A stretch of DNA of 64,000 nt from JAAXHB01 sp965214945 (GTDB taxonomy: Bacteria > Actinomycetota > Acidimicrobiia > Acidimicrobiales > Aldehydirespiratoraceae), in contig OZ244029.1 of the NCBI GenBank assembly GCA_965214945.1, positions 2,294,001 through 2,358,000 on the forward strand, given 5' to 3'. Position numbers and translations under genes: made by a program. Of this stretch, positions 26,477 through 35,476 are shown piece by piece (position 1 is the stretch's first letter; every line of letters starts with the position of its first letter). A model generated the notes under the pieces. It was not told the origin of the DNA, ran no database searches, and saw nothing but the letters and a program-made list of their open reading frames with translations.

Positions 26477-28071
26477 TGGGCTTCGACTCTCCTTTCGTGC
26501 CGGTGCCGCTCACGCCGGTGGCTTTTCTCGACCGGGCACGGGTGGTGCACGGCGACCGGCTGGCGGTGGCCGACGGGGCTGTGCGCCGCAGCTACGCCGA
26601 GCTGGCCGAGCGCTGCGAGCGGCTGGCCGGTGCCACGCTCGAGCTGGGGCTGCTGCCCGGCGACGCCGTGTCGGTGCTGGCCCCCAACGTGTCGATGGCG
26701 CTGGAGGCCACTTTCGGGTTCCCGATGGCGCAGGTGGTGTTCAACGCTCTCAACGCCCGTCTGTCGGTGCGCGAGCTGGCCTGGATCGTGGGCCACGCAG
26801 GCTCCAAGGTGCTCTTCGCCGACCACGAGCTGGCTGACGCCGCCCGAGCGGTTCAGCGCCGGGTGCCGGGCTTGCGGATAGTGGTGTCGGGCGCAAGCGA
26901 CGGCGAGGGCGACGAGTACGAGGCTCTGCTGGCATCGGCGGAGCCGCACCGAATCGACATCGACGACGAGCACGCCCTGCTCAGCCTCAACTACACCTCG
27001 GGCACGACCGGCAACCCAAAAGGCGTGATGTACTCGCACCGCGGCGCCAACCTCAACGCCCTGGCCATGGCCGCCCAGGCAGGGCTCGACAGCGACGCCG
27101 TGTTCTTGTGGACGCTGCCCATTTTTCATTGCAACGGCTGGTGCTTCCCGTGGGCGGTCACCGCCGTGGGCGGTGTGCACGTGATGCTGCGCTCCCTCGA
27201 TCCCGCCGTCGTTTGGCGACGCATCCGCGATGACGGGGTCACCCACTTCAACGCAGCCCCAACTGTGCTGATCGGCCTCGTCAACCATCCCGACGCGGCA
27301 CCCGCGCCCCGCACTGTGAAGGTCGCAACCGGCGGCGCGCCCCCGTCACCCACACTGCTGAGCCGGCTGGCCGAACTCAACATCGACGTCACCCACCTGT
27401 ACGGCCTCACCGAGACCTACGGTCCGTCGCTGATCTGCGACTGGCGAAGCGAATGGAACGAACTGCCCCCGGCCGAGCAGGCTCAGATCAAAGCCCGCCA
27501 GGGCGTTGGCACGCTAGTGACGACTTCGGTGCGGGTGATCGACGCCGACGGAGCCGACATCCCCGCCAACGGCGAGACACAGGGCGAGATTGCTATCCGG
27601 GGCAACAACGTGATGCTCGGCTACTACCGCGACCCCAAAGCCACCTCGGCCGCATCTGCGGATGGTCCCGGCGGCAAGTGGTTCCGCACTGGCGACATGG
27701 CCGTGATGCACGACCACGGCTACGTGGAGGTGAGAGACCGTGCCAAAGACGTGATCATCTCCGGAGGCGAGAACATCGCCTCCATCGAGGTGGAGCAGGC
27801 GCTGGCCTCACATCCCGACGTGGTGGAATGCGCGGTGGTAGCCGCGCCCCACGATGTCTGGGGCGAGGTGCCCGCCGCTTTCGTGGTGGTCCAGGCCGGC
27901 GCCGAAGTGACCGCAGACGACCTGATCGACCATGTGAAGGGCCGGATCGCCCGCTTCAAGGCCCCGAAGTCGGTGACCTTCGGTGAGCTGCCCAAGACCG
28001 CTACCGGCAAGATCCAAAAGTTCGCCCTGCGCGACCGCCTCTGGGCTGGCCGCACCCGCCGCATCAACTAG
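26473..28071 (+). CDS. AMP-dependent acyl-CoA synthetase
   Basis: The protein has 532 residues from the ATG at 26473 (an ATG at 26476 is equally possible). Adenylation signature YTSGTTGNPKGVMYSHRG near residue 175, LTETYGPS near 315, GEIAIRGNN and WFRTGD near 405, and the C-terminal lysine in KTATGKIQKF near 515. It activates a carboxylic acid to its CoA thioester using ATP. The sequence resembles the plant AAE / medium-chain branch, so a short or medium acid is likely. Marine relatives include methylmercaptopropionyl-CoA ligase (DmdB), but the similarity seen does not decide this. High GC resumes here. Confidence 0.9.
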   Translation: MMGFDSPFVPVPLTPVAFLDRARVVHGDRLAVADGAVRRSYAELAERCERLAGATLELGLLPGDAVSVLAPNVSMALEATFGFPMAQVVFNALNARLSVRELAWIVGHAGSKVLFADHELADAARAVQRRVPGLRIVVSGASDGEGDEYEALLASAEPHRIDIDDEHALLSLNYTSGTTGNPKGVMYSHRGANLNALAMAAQAGLDSDAVFLWTLPIFHCNGWCFPWAVTAVGGVHVMLRSLDPAVVWRRIRDDGVTHFNAAPTVLIGLVNHPDAAPAPRTVKVATGGAPPSPTLLSRLAELNIDVTHLYGLTETYGPSLICDWRSEWNELPPAEQAQIKARQGVGTLVTTSVRVIDADGADIPANGETQGEIAIRGNNVMLGYYRDPKATSAASADGPGGKWFRTGDMAVMHDHGYVEVRDRAKDVIISGGENIASIEVEQALASHPDVVECAVVAAPHDVWGEVPAAFVVVQAGAEVTADDLIDHVKGRIARFKAPKSVTFGELPKTATGKIQKFALRDRLWAGRTRRIN

Positions 28072-28109
28072 CGCTGATTCATACGACGAGATGCAGCCCT
28101 TTCATATTG

Positions 28110-28358
28110 TCATGAGCTTCCGCCCTCTCCGGCGGATATAGCCACAACGTTCTTGGACTCAATCATGTAGACAGGCTGACCCTTCGAATCGACTTTGCCG
28201 TCGACGCGATACACGCTCGTGACGATCAGCCTCAAGCGTGCCACGGTGCCATCATCTAGTAGGTACTCGTTCCAATACTCCCCGCTGGGTCGGTAGCCGA
28301 TCTCTGTGACATTCATAAGGTTGCCGTTGGGTCCTCGGATCTGGCGCTTGCGCTCCAT
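28110..28358 (-). CDS. Small hypothetical protein, 82 aa
   Basis: Start ATG at 28358 with a strong GAGGAGG/GAGGA ribosome site. Predicted beta-rich and soluble: LLDDGTVARLRLIVTSVYRV, then PVYMIESKNVVAIS. The layout suggests a small barrel that recognises something by sequence or RNA, but no family was recognised. It stands between the acyl-CoA synthetase and LLM genes with its own ribosome site. Confidence 0.65.
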   Translation of the reverse strand: MERKRQIRGPNGNLMNVTEIGYRPSGEYWNEYLLDDGTVARLRLIVTSVYRVDGKVDSKGQPVYMIESKNVVAISAGEGGSS

Positions 28359-28463
28359 TCCTCTGTTCCTCCTCTGGGGTTCAACCTGGACTCAGCAGCC
28401 CGAGACACGCCTAGGCGCCCAATGCTCTGGGGGTGCGACCGGTTCCGAGAACAGCTTCTCGTT

Positions 28464-28526
28464 CGGTCAGTGTTCGTTGACTATCGGTCAGTGTTCGTTG
28501 ACTATCGGTCAGTGTTCGTTGACTAG
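28464..28526. repeat. Three tandem 21-bp repeats at the 3' end of the LLM oxidoreductase gene
   Basis: CGGTCAGTGTTCGTTGACTA recurs at 28464, 28485 and 28506. The last copy contains the stop codon (28509-28511, minus strand) and codons for VNEH; two further copies lie directly downstream. Confidence 0.9.
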
Positions 28527-29462
28527 GGGGGCGACAGACTCGGCGAAGGCGTCGAACTGCTCCAAGTACTCCTCCAGCGTGCGCGCCCGGAATTTCAGGT
28601 GGAAGGTGTTGGCGCCGGCGGCTCGGGCGGTTCGGATGTCGGCGGCCAGGGCTTCGGTGCCGAACATCATGGCGGGGGGCAGTCCCTCCGGCGCGGCGCC
28701 GGCGAGCAGATAGGCCCACGGCGGCATGTAGCCGACGTCGAAGCCGGCGTCCGGTCGGCCTGCTTGTGTCGCCGTGTTGGCGATGGTGTCGATGATCTCG
28801 CTGTACTGCGTTACCGGGTTGCCCATCGGCACGTAGCCGTCGCCCAGCCGTCCGGTCCGGCGCCAGGCGGGCGGGCCGGAGCCGCCCACCCATATGGGCG
28901 GCTCCCGCACCGGACGCGGCGCCACGCCCATGCGGGAATAGCTGAAACGCCCCCCGTGATGGCTGGCGTACTCCTCGGAGAATGCGCCGCGCACCGCTTC
29001 GATGGTCTCGTCGAGGAGCCGACCCCGGCTGCGGAAGTCCACGCCGAGGGCCTCGAACTCGGCTTCGACGTGTCCGGCGCCCACCCCGAGGACGGCCCGG
29101 CCGCCCGAGAGATGGTCGAGCGTGCCGAAGGACTTGGCTGTCTGCAACGGGTGACGGTACGCGGCCACCCACACCAGCGCGGCGAGGTTGATCGTGGCTG
29201 TGCGAGCCGCGAGGAACGCCAGCGTCGCAACCGTGTCGTACCAGGTGGCGCCCATGTGCTTCGCATAATCGTTATCGGGGATGGCGACATGGTCGCACAC
29301 CCCGACGAAGGCGCAGCCAGTGCGCTCCGCCTTGTGAGCCAAGGTCGCTAGGTCTTCCACGCCAGCGGTGTGCTCCCACGGGTCGACCAGCGTGCGGGTG
29401 AGAGTCTGAATCGGCAAGCAAAGGCCGTAGATCCAGCCGCCCTCAGGTGTTATCGAAGCCAT
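28509..29462 (-). CDS. LLM class F420-dependent oxidoreductase
   Basis: The 317-residue protein has the luciferase-like monooxygenase fold. Segments typical of the F420-using subgroup are AFVGVCDHVAIPD, LDHLSGGRAVLGVGAGHVEAEFEALG and PIWVGGSGPPAWRRTGRLGDGY. It would use the deazaflavin F420 to oxidise or reduce an unknown small molecule in the cytoplasm. Start ATG at 29462 begins the divergent region shared with the MFS-LivF gene. Its last codons and stop are present in three tandem copies. Confidence 0.88.
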   Translation of the reverse strand: MASITPEGGWIYGLCLPIQTLTRTLVDPWEHTAGVEDLATLAHKAERTGCAFVGVCDHVAIPDNDYAKHMGATWYDTVATLAFLAARTATINLAALVWVAAYRHPLQTAKSFGTLDHLSGGRAVLGVGAGHVEAEFEALGVDFRSRGRLLDETIEAVRGAFSEEYASHHGGRFSYSRMGVAPRPVREPPIWVGGSGPPAWRRTGRLGDGYVPMGNPVTQYSEIIDTIANTATQAGRPDAGFDVGYMPPWAYLLAGAAPEGLPPAMMFGTEALAADIRTARAAGANTFHLKFRARTLEEYLEQFDAFAESVAPLVNEH

Positions 29463-29471
29463 AGCGGCGAT

Positions 29472-29537
29472 GCTACGGTCGCCGGCGGCCGTCTAGGGAA
29501 CTGACGCTACGGTCGCCAGCGACCGTCTTGGGGAACT
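29472..29537. promoter_or_regulatory. Two tandem inverted-repeat sites in a divergent promoter region
   Basis: A 32-bp direct repeat (29472-29503 and 29506-29537). Each copy contains an 18-bp dyad: ACGGTCGCCAGCGACCGT at 29509-29526 is perfect, and 29475-29492 has one mismatch. They lie between the LLM start (29462) and the MFS-LivF start (29613). Two phased dyads 34 bp apart suggest a dimeric repressor or activator. A pair of hairpins is the alternative. Confidence 0.5.
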
Positions 29538-29612
29538 CCGGTAAACTCAGAGCGGACGCAGGCCCGCGCACGGGGAACGGCTAAAGGCGGCAGTGTTATA
29601 GTTCCCGCTGCC

Positions 29613-31895
29613 GTGAGCACCGCTTTCAAGCAAGACCCGGACGAACGCGCCGGGCCCGCCGAAATCGGCACCGACGGCCAAGAAGGTCGAGCCCAAAGAA
29701 CAGACCAAGAGGGTCGAGACGCCGCGGCCCTAGCGGGCACACTCCTAGCAGAAGAGGCGACACGACGCCGAGCCCAAGAACTCGAACGCGATCAGCCTCT
29801 GTTCGCCGACGAACTCCTGCCCGGCGTGGGCGACAAGGAGATGCTCCTGCGAGAAGGCCTGGCCGCTGGCGGTGCCTTCACGTTCGTAGTGCTGCTGCTG
29901 CTCAACAGCTTCGACGAGCTCGAGCAGGCCGCCATGTCGGTGCTCGCCCCCGACATACGCGACTCCTTCGGTGTGTCCGACGGCACGATCACCTTCATCG
30001 CGGCGGCATCCGCCGCTTTCGTCGTGTTGGGCGCCTTCCCGATGGGATGGCTCGCCGACCGCATGAGACGCGCCCCCATCGTGGGCGCGGCCAGCGCCGC
30101 GTTCTCGGCCATGGTGGTGCTCTCGGGCTTCGCCGTCAACGCGTTCATGCTGTTCTGGACTCGCTTCGGGGCGGGCATCGCCAAGTCGAACACCCTCCCC
30201 GTCCACAGTTCACTGCTCGCTGACACCTATCCGATCGGGGTGCGGGGCCGGATCGGCGGACTCACGCACACCGTCGGCCGGGTGGTCGGAGCCGTCAGCC
30301 CGCTGGCCGTGGGAACGGTAGTGCTCGTAGCCGGCAGTGACGACGGCTGGCGCTGGGCTTTCTTCCTGCTCGGCCTGCCGGTGGCCGTGTTCGCTCTGCT
30401 GGCATTCCGCATACCCGAACCTCCCCGAGGCCAATGGGAAAAGGCCTCTGTGCTCGACCGGGTGATCAGCGACGAGGATCCGGCACCCATCTCGGTGGAG
30501 GCAGCCTTCGCGCGGTTGCTGCGCATCCAGACCGTGCGCTCGGTGCTGTTCGCGTTCGTGGCGCTCGGCTTCGTGCTGTTCACCATCCCCGTTCAGTCCA
30601 ACCTGTTCATGGAAGACGAGTTCGGCCTCGGCCCGTTCGGGCGTGGCGCGGCCACCTCTGTGGCTGGATTCGCTGCGGCGGCGGTGCTGCCTTTCGTGGG
30701 GGCGCGCTTCGACCGGCTCTACCGCCGCGACCCGTCGTTGGCGCTGCGGCTGATCGGCAGCCTGCTGCTGCCCACCGCGCTGCTGGCGCCGCTGCAGTTC
30801 GTCATGCCGAATGTGTACCTCTTTGTCGCCTTCGACGTGCCACGGTCGGTGTTGAGCTTCGCAGCTTTCGCCATGGTCGGGCCGGTGGTGTGGTCGATCG
30901 TCCCCTACCGGCTGCGGGGCCTGGGATCGGCGCTTATCACGCTGTTCATCTTCTTGTTCGGTGCCGTGGGTGGCTCGACGTCGGCCGCGTTCCTCGTGGA
31001 CGCCTACGGCGTGCAGACCGCCGTCATCGTGCTGGCCATCCCGTCGGTCACGGTGGGGTCGCTGCTGCTCATACGGGGCTCCCGCTCAATCAAGGGCGAC
31101 CTGTCGCTGGTGGTTGCCGAACTCACCGAGGAACTCGCCGAGCACGAGCGCCGCAGCTCCGATCCCGCATCAACGCCCGCGCTTCAGGTGAGTAACATCG
31201 ACTTCAGCTACGGCGGAGTCCAGGTGCTCTTCGACGTGGGCTTCGAGGTGAAGCGCGGCGAGACGCTGGCACTTTTGGGCGCGAACGGAGCCGGCAAGTC
31301 CACCGCGCTGAACGTGGTGACCGGCCTGTGCGCCCCTGAACGGGGGGTCGTCCGGCTCAACGGAAGGTCGATCACCTACACCACGCCCGAGCAGCGCTCC
31401 GCTATGGGCATCCAGATGCTTCCCGGTGGACGCGGCGTGTTCGGCGATCTGACTGTTGAGGACAACTTGCGCATCGGCGCGTACAAATACCGCCGCGACG
31501 GCGCCGATGTACGCAGGCGTATCGATCGGGTGCTCGGTGTCTTCGGCCAGCTCGATGGGCGGCTCGACGAGCGCGCCGGCGATCTTTCAGGTGGTCAGCA
31601 GCAGATGCTGGCACTGGCCCGCGTGATGCTGCACGACCCCGAGATCCTGATAATCGACGAGCTGAGCATGGGCCTGGCACCCACCGTGGTGCGCGACCTG
31701 CTCGACAACCTCAGACGGCTGCGCGACGCGGGCCAGACGATGATCGTGGTGGAGCAGTCCCTTCCGCTGGCGCTGTCGATAGCCGACCGTGCCGTCTTCC
31801 TGGAGAAGGGCGAAGTGCTTTTCTCCGGAGCGGCCCGGGAGCTTGCCGAACGCGAGGATCTGGTGCGCGACGTGTTGCTCGGGGCGGGGCCCTGA
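29613..31895 (+). CDS. MFS transporter fused to a LivF-type ABC ATPase
   Basis: The protein has 760 residues from a GTG at 29613 without a clear ribosome site. Residues 1-80 are hydrophilic. Residues 85-500 form a major-facilitator domain of about 12 helices with the signature GWLADRMRRAP. Residues 525-760 are an ABC ATPase of branched-chain amino acid type: Walker A GANGAGKST near 555, Q-loop IQMLPGGRGVFG, signature LSGGQQQML near 660, and Walker B ILIIDELSMGL. An MFS carrier with its own ATPase is odd. The ATPase probably serves as the LivF partner of the next gene's LivH-LivM-LivG. No substrate-binding protein is encoded here. The substrate may be an amino acid or another carboxylate. Confidence 0.85.
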   Translation: MSTAFKQDPDERAGPAEIGTDGQEGRAQRTDQEGRDAAALAGTLLAEEATRRRAQELERDQPLFADELLPGVGDKEMLLREGLAAGGAFTFVVLLLLNSFDELEQAAMSVLAPDIRDSFGVSDGTITFIAAASAAFVVLGAFPMGWLADRMRRAPIVGAASAAFSAMVVLSGFAVNAFMLFWTRFGAGIAKSNTLPVHSSLLADTYPIGVRGRIGGLTHTVGRVVGAVSPLAVGTVVLVAGSDDGWRWAFFLLGLPVAVFALLAFRIPEPPRGQWEKASVLDRVISDEDPAPISVEAAFARLLRIQTVRSVLFAFVALGFVLFTIPVQSNLFMEDEFGLGPFGRGAATSVAGFAAAAVLPFVGARFDRLYRRDPSLALRLIGSLLLPTALLAPLQFVMPNVYLFVAFDVPRSVLSFAAFAMVGPVVWSIVPYRLRGLGSALITLFIFLFGAVGGSTSAAFLVDAYGVQTAVIVLAIPSVTVGSLLLIRGSRSIKGDLSLVVAELTEELAEHERRSSDPASTPALQVSNIDFSYGGVQVLFDVGFEVKRGETLALLGANGAGKSTALNVVTGLCAPERGVVRLNGRSITYTTPEQRSAMGIQMLPGGRGVFGDLTVEDNLRIGAYKYRRDGADVRRRIDRVLGVFGQLDGRLDERAGDLSGGQQQMLALARVMLHDPEILIIDELSMGLAPTVVRDLLDNLRRLRDAGQTMIVVEQSLPLALSIADRAVFLEKGEVLFSGAARELAEREDLVRDVLLGAGP

Positions 31896-32008
31896 ACACC
31901 GTGCCGCGGCTGTCCGGAGCCCCTAGAGCAACGTCAACCGGGTTCGCCGACAAACGGCGGGGCACCTACCGCCATGCCGCGGCCGTCTGAAGGGCGGGCC
32001 TAGCGGTT
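31896..32008. other. Short gap between the two transporter genes
   Basis: A 113-bp gap. TGCCGCGGCTGTC at 31904 and TGCCGCGGCCGTC at 31974 are near-identical 13-mers. No terminator was seen, so co-transcription is likely. Confidence 0.3.
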
Positions 32009-34933
32009 ATGACCCTGGCCGCCTGGATCACGCCTCAGCTCGTGTTCAACGGGGTGGTCACCGGCATGGTGATCGGCCTTCTAGCGATGGGCATCGTGCT
32101 GATCTACCGGTCGACGCGGGTCATCAACTTCGCGGTCGGCAACCTCGGGCTCCCCGCCGCCGGGCTGTTCGCGCTGATGCAGCTCAACTGGGGCTTTCCG
32201 TTCTGGCTGGGGCTGGCCGTGGCGCTCATGGCTGGCACAGCGGTGGGCGCCGCGGTGGAACTCACGGTGGTAAGGCGGCTGTTCACCCGGCCGAGGGTGA
32301 TCCTGTTGGTGGCCACAGTCGGCGTCGCCCAGCTCATGCGGGCTGTGGTCTTTTCGCTACCCGACCTGGAAAGCGCCGGGCGTCGCTACCCGGTGGCGGC
32401 GCGCGCCGTCTGGGAGAACGCCCCGTTCGGGCTGCGCATCGGCGGGCCGCAGGTCACGATCCTCATAGTGGTGCCGCTGGTGGCGGCCGCGCTGGGCTGG
32501 ACGCTCAACCGCACTGCGTTCGGGCGGGCGGTGGCGGCTTCGGCCAGCAACCCCGACCTGGCCCGCCTCTCGGGGGTCAACCCCAAGATCGTGTCGACGT
32601 TCGTATGGACCGCCGCCGGGCTGCTGTCGTCTCTTTCGATAATCCTGCTCAGCGGGCAGTCCGGCTCGGTCACGGGACTCGAGAATCTCGGGCCTCTGAC
32701 TTTGGCGCGGGCTCTGGCGGCCGCCAGCGTCTCGGGGATGAGGTCGTTCCCGCGGGCCATCGTCGCAGGGCTCGGCATCGGAGTTGTGGAATCGGTCGTG
32801 AGGTTCAACTACCTCTCTGAGACCGGCCTGATCGACTTCCTGCTGTTTTGCGCCGTGTTCGCCGCCATCTACTGGCAGAGCCGCAAAGGGGGAGCCGAGG
32901 AGTCGCTGCTAGCCTTCGTCCCCCGTATCCGGCCCGTGCCGGCCCGGCTGGAGGCCCTGTGGTGGGTGAGGGCGCTTCCGCGGCTGGCCCTCGGCTTGGG
33001 TCTGCTCGCCGCGGTGATGCTGCCGCTCATAGTGGAGCTGCCGTCGCGGCATCTTCTCTACTCCACCATGCTGGGCTTCGGCATCTGCGCGATGTCGGTG
33101 ACTGTGATCACGGGATGGTCGGGCCAGCTGTCGCTGTCGCAGATGACCTTCGCAGGCCTCGGCGCGCTCTCCGCGGCGACGTTCACCCGCGGGGCCGAAC
33201 TCGACATCGGGTTCGGCGGGCTGCGCCTCATCGATGTGACAGCCCCGAGCTTGCCCTTCGGGGTCTCGATTCTCTTGGCGACATTGCTCGCCGCGGCGGT
33301 CGCCACTGTGATCGGGATGGGGGCGCTCCGCGTTCGCGGCCTGATGCTGGCAGTCACCACCTTCGCGTTCGCTATCGGCTGCACGCAGTACCTGTTCCGC
33401 CGACCGTTCTTCGGCGGCTCGCCGAGCGTGCCGCTGCCGCGCGGCACGCTGTTCGGGATCGACCTGTCGTCGCAGCGGTCGTACTACTGGTTCGTGCTCG
33501 GCGGTTTCACAATCGTCTTCGCTGTCACTTCGAGGCTGCGCCGCAGCGGCTTCGGTCGCTCCGCGGTGGCCGTGCGCGACAACGCTGCTGCCGCCGCCGC
33601 GTGCACTGTCAGCCCGTCCCGCACCAAGATCACGGCGTTCGCGCTGGCGGGCGGGATCGCCGGCTTCGGCGGGGCGCTTCTCGGCGGGCTGGTACAGAAC
33701 ATCCGCTACGCCGAGGCGCTGTTCAGGGTGGAGGACTCGCTTCGGGTGGTCGGGATCGCAGTGATCGGCGGCCTGGGTTCGGTCACGGGCGCGGTGCTGG
33801 GCGCATTCTGGGTGGAAGGGATCCCAGCTTTCTTCGGCGACAACGACCTGGTGCCGCTGTTCACGTCGAGCATCGGCCTGCTGATCATCATCATGTACTT
33901 GCCCGGCGGGTTTATTCAGGTGGCATACGGCATTCGCGATGCGCTGCTGCGTTGGGCGGAGTCCCGGATGCCGCCACTCGCCGCGGACGCGCCCACGACT
34001 GCTGTGACGGCCAGCTCTTCACCGGTTATGCACCGCTCCGGTGCCCCAGCACGGCCAGGAGCCTTGCAGCGGCCGCGACGAACACAGCCGGACGTGGTGA
34101 CATCTGTGCCGGCCCATGCACCCGCTAGCGAGATGGCGGGCGGACCGCAGACCCAGGTGCAGGAGGTTGTGTTGGCCGCGAGCGACATCTCGGTTCGTTT
34201 CGGCGGCAATCTGGCGGTGAACAGCGCGAGCGTGCACGTGCATCGCAACGAAATCGCAGGGCTCATCGGCACCAACGGTGCAGGAAAGACCACGCTAATG
34301 AACGCCATCGGGGGCTTCGTCAGCTCAGAAGGCACCGTGGAGATTCTGGGTCGTGACGTGACTCGGCTTTCAGCGCCGCGGCGGGCTAGGTCGGGGCTGG
34401 GCCGCACGTTCCAGTCGGCTGCGCTGTTCCCTGAGCTGACTGTGCGAGAGACGGTGATGGTGGCACTTGAGGCGCGGGGGCGCACGCCGTTCCTGTCGAC
34501 CGCGTTGCACCTGCCCGGCACGTTCTCTCGAGAGCGCCGCCGCCGCAACGCCGCCGCCGAGCTGATCGGCTGGCTCGGTCTAGGCGATCACGCCGATCAC
34601 TTCGTGTCCGACCTGTCGACTGGCACCCGCCGCATCGTGGAGCTGGCCGGCCTGCTCGCTCTCGACGCGCAAGTGCTGTGCTTCGACGAGCCGACCGCCG
34701 GGGTTGCCCAACGTGAACGCGAGGCGTTCGCTCCGCTGATAATGGAGATCCGATCAGAACTCGGTGCCGGAATCCTTCTCATCGAGCACGACATGGCCCT
34801 TATCATGGGAGTGAGCGACCGCGTGTACTGCCTGGAGTCGGGATCGGTGATCTCCGAGGGCAGTCCGGAACATGTCCGCAACGACCCGGCAGTTGTCGCC
34901 AGCTACCTCGGCACCGACGCCCGGCCCGGTTGA
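32009..34933 (+). CDS. Branched-chain amino acid-type ABC transporter, LivH-LivM-LivG fusion
   Basis: The protein has 974 residues from the ATG at 32009. Residues 1-295 are LivH-like permease (LLAMGIVLIYRSTRVINFA, typical LivH N-terminus). Residues 315-650 are LivM-like permease (ITGWSGQLSLSQMTFAGLGA, then RSAVAVRDNAAAA). A hydrophilic linker of about 60 residues follows. Residues 715-970 are a LivG-type ATPase: Walker A GTNGAGKTT, signature LSTGTRRIVE in place of LSGGQ, and Walker B VLCFDEPTAGV. Together with the LivF domain fused to the preceding MFS protein this makes a full Liv permease/ATPase set in two polypeptides. The substrate is unproven, and a periplasmic binding protein is expected elsewhere. 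Confidence 0.9.
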   Translation: MTLAAWITPQLVFNGVVTGMVIGLLAMGIVLIYRSTRVINFAVGNLGLPAAGLFALMQLNWGFPFWLGLAVALMAGTAVGAAVELTVVRRLFTRPRVILLVATVGVAQLMRAVVFSLPDLESAGRRYPVAARAVWENAPFGLRIGGPQVTILIVVPLVAAALGWTLNRTAFGRAVAASASNPDLARLSGVNPKIVSTFVWTAAGLLSSLSIILLSGQSGSVTGLENLGPLTLARALAAASVSGMRSFPRAIVAGLGIGVVESVVRFNYLSETGLIDFLLFCAVFAAIYWQSRKGGAEESLLAFVPRIRPVPARLEALWWVRALPRLALGLGLLAAVMLPLIVELPSRHLLYSTMLGFGICAMSVTVITGWSGQLSLSQMTFAGLGALSAATFTRGAELDIGFGGLRLIDVTAPSLPFGVSILLATLLAAAVATVIGMGALRVRGLMLAVTTFAFAIGCTQYLFRRPFFGGSPSVPLPRGTLFGIDLSSQRSYYWFVLGGFTIVFAVTSRLRRSGFGRSAVAVRDNAAAAAACTVSPSRTKITAFALAGGIAGFGGALLGGLVQNIRYAEALFRVEDSLRVVGIAVIGGLGSVTGAVLGAFWVEGIPAFFGDNDLVPLFTSSIGLLIIIMYLPGGFIQVAYGIRDALLRWAESRMPPLAADAPTTAVTASSSPVMHRSGAPARPGALQRPRRTQPDVVTSVPAHAPASEMAGGPQTQVQEVVLAASDISVRFGGNLAVNSASVHVHRNEIAGLIGTNGAGKTTLMNAIGGFVSSEGTVEILGRDVTRLSAPRRARSGLGRTFQSAALFPELTVRETVMVALEARGRTPFLSTALHLPGTFSRERRRRNAAAELIGWLGLGDHADHFVSDLSTGTRRIVELAGLLALDAQVLCFDEPTAGVAQREREAFAPLIMEIRSELGAGILLIEHDMALIMGVSDRVYCLESGSVISEGSPEHVRNDPAVVASYLGTDARPG

Positions 34934-34959
34934 TTCGACCCCGTGTGCTCGCGACGGCT

Positions 34960-35346
34960 CTATCTGTGCTCGGGACCAAAAAAATAGTCGGGCCGAAGCC
35001 GGCGCGGCTTGGCGAACAAGTCATTCTCGCTGTCGTCTAGCAGCTTCATCTTGCGATAGCGCGCACGGCGGTATGCCTCCAGGAAGAGGTAGCGCTGCAC
35101 GTCCTCCGGCGTGCTGTCAGCGACCATCAGCTTCAGCGCCGCCGGATCGCGCATCAGCTCGCTGCGAATCTCTTCGCTGGTGACCTCATCGTCGATGGCC
35201 GCCTCGGCATCGGCCATCATCCGACGATGGGAGCGGAGAATCTTCCAGAACCTGAGCCGTAGCAGGAAGGCGATCGTCAGCCACGCCGGCAGGAACATCA
35301 GCTGGATGTCGAGGGTCGACCGAAGGGCGACCCATATCGGCGCCAT
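34960..35346 (-). CDS. Small membrane-anchored hypothetical protein, 128 aa
   Basis: Start ATG at 35346 has GGAAGGGAG five bases upstream, preferred over an upstream start at 35400. One hydrophobic segment (LMFLPAWLTIAFLLRLRFW, residues about 16-34) is followed by a charged helical cytoplasmic part with DDEVTSEEIRSELMRDPAALK and an Arg/Lys-rich RARYRKMKLL. Family not recognised. It is convergent with the LivH-M-G gene, 26 bases apart. Confidence 0.65.
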   Translation of the reverse strand: MAPIWVALRSTLDIQLMFLPAWLTIAFLLRLRFWKILRSHRRMMADAEAAIDDEVTSEEIRSELMRDPAALKLMVADSTPEDVQRYLFLEAYRRARYRKMKLLDDSENDLFAKPRRLRPDYFFGPEHR

Positions 35347-35476
35347 TGTGCTCCCTTCCGAATCACTCCCCAGAGCCGCCAACGGCAGCCGAGCCAGCAC
35401 ACGCTAGCGATAATGACAAATAGAAGTAGAAGTCTTCCCGGTAATTGTAGCTACTTAACATGAAATATAACTGGCT
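35347..35476. other. AT-rich gap upstream of the small membrane protein gene
   Basis: A 130-bp region with an AT-rich core at 35406-35470, unusual for this genome. It lies upstream of the small membrane protein gene and downstream of the DUF1214 gene, so it probably holds the promoter of the former. No hairpin with T-run and no gene was recognised. Confidence 0.3.

Noticed and set aside
28464..28526. Three 21-bp repeats considered as a CRISPR or iteron array
   Set aside because: Directly tandem without spacers, inside and next to a gene end, and too short; fits slippage duplication better.
35378..35396. GCCGCCAACGGCAGCCGAG resembling 48200-48217 as a dispersed repeat
   Set aside because: Only two short, imperfect occurrences; may be chance in GC-rich DNA.
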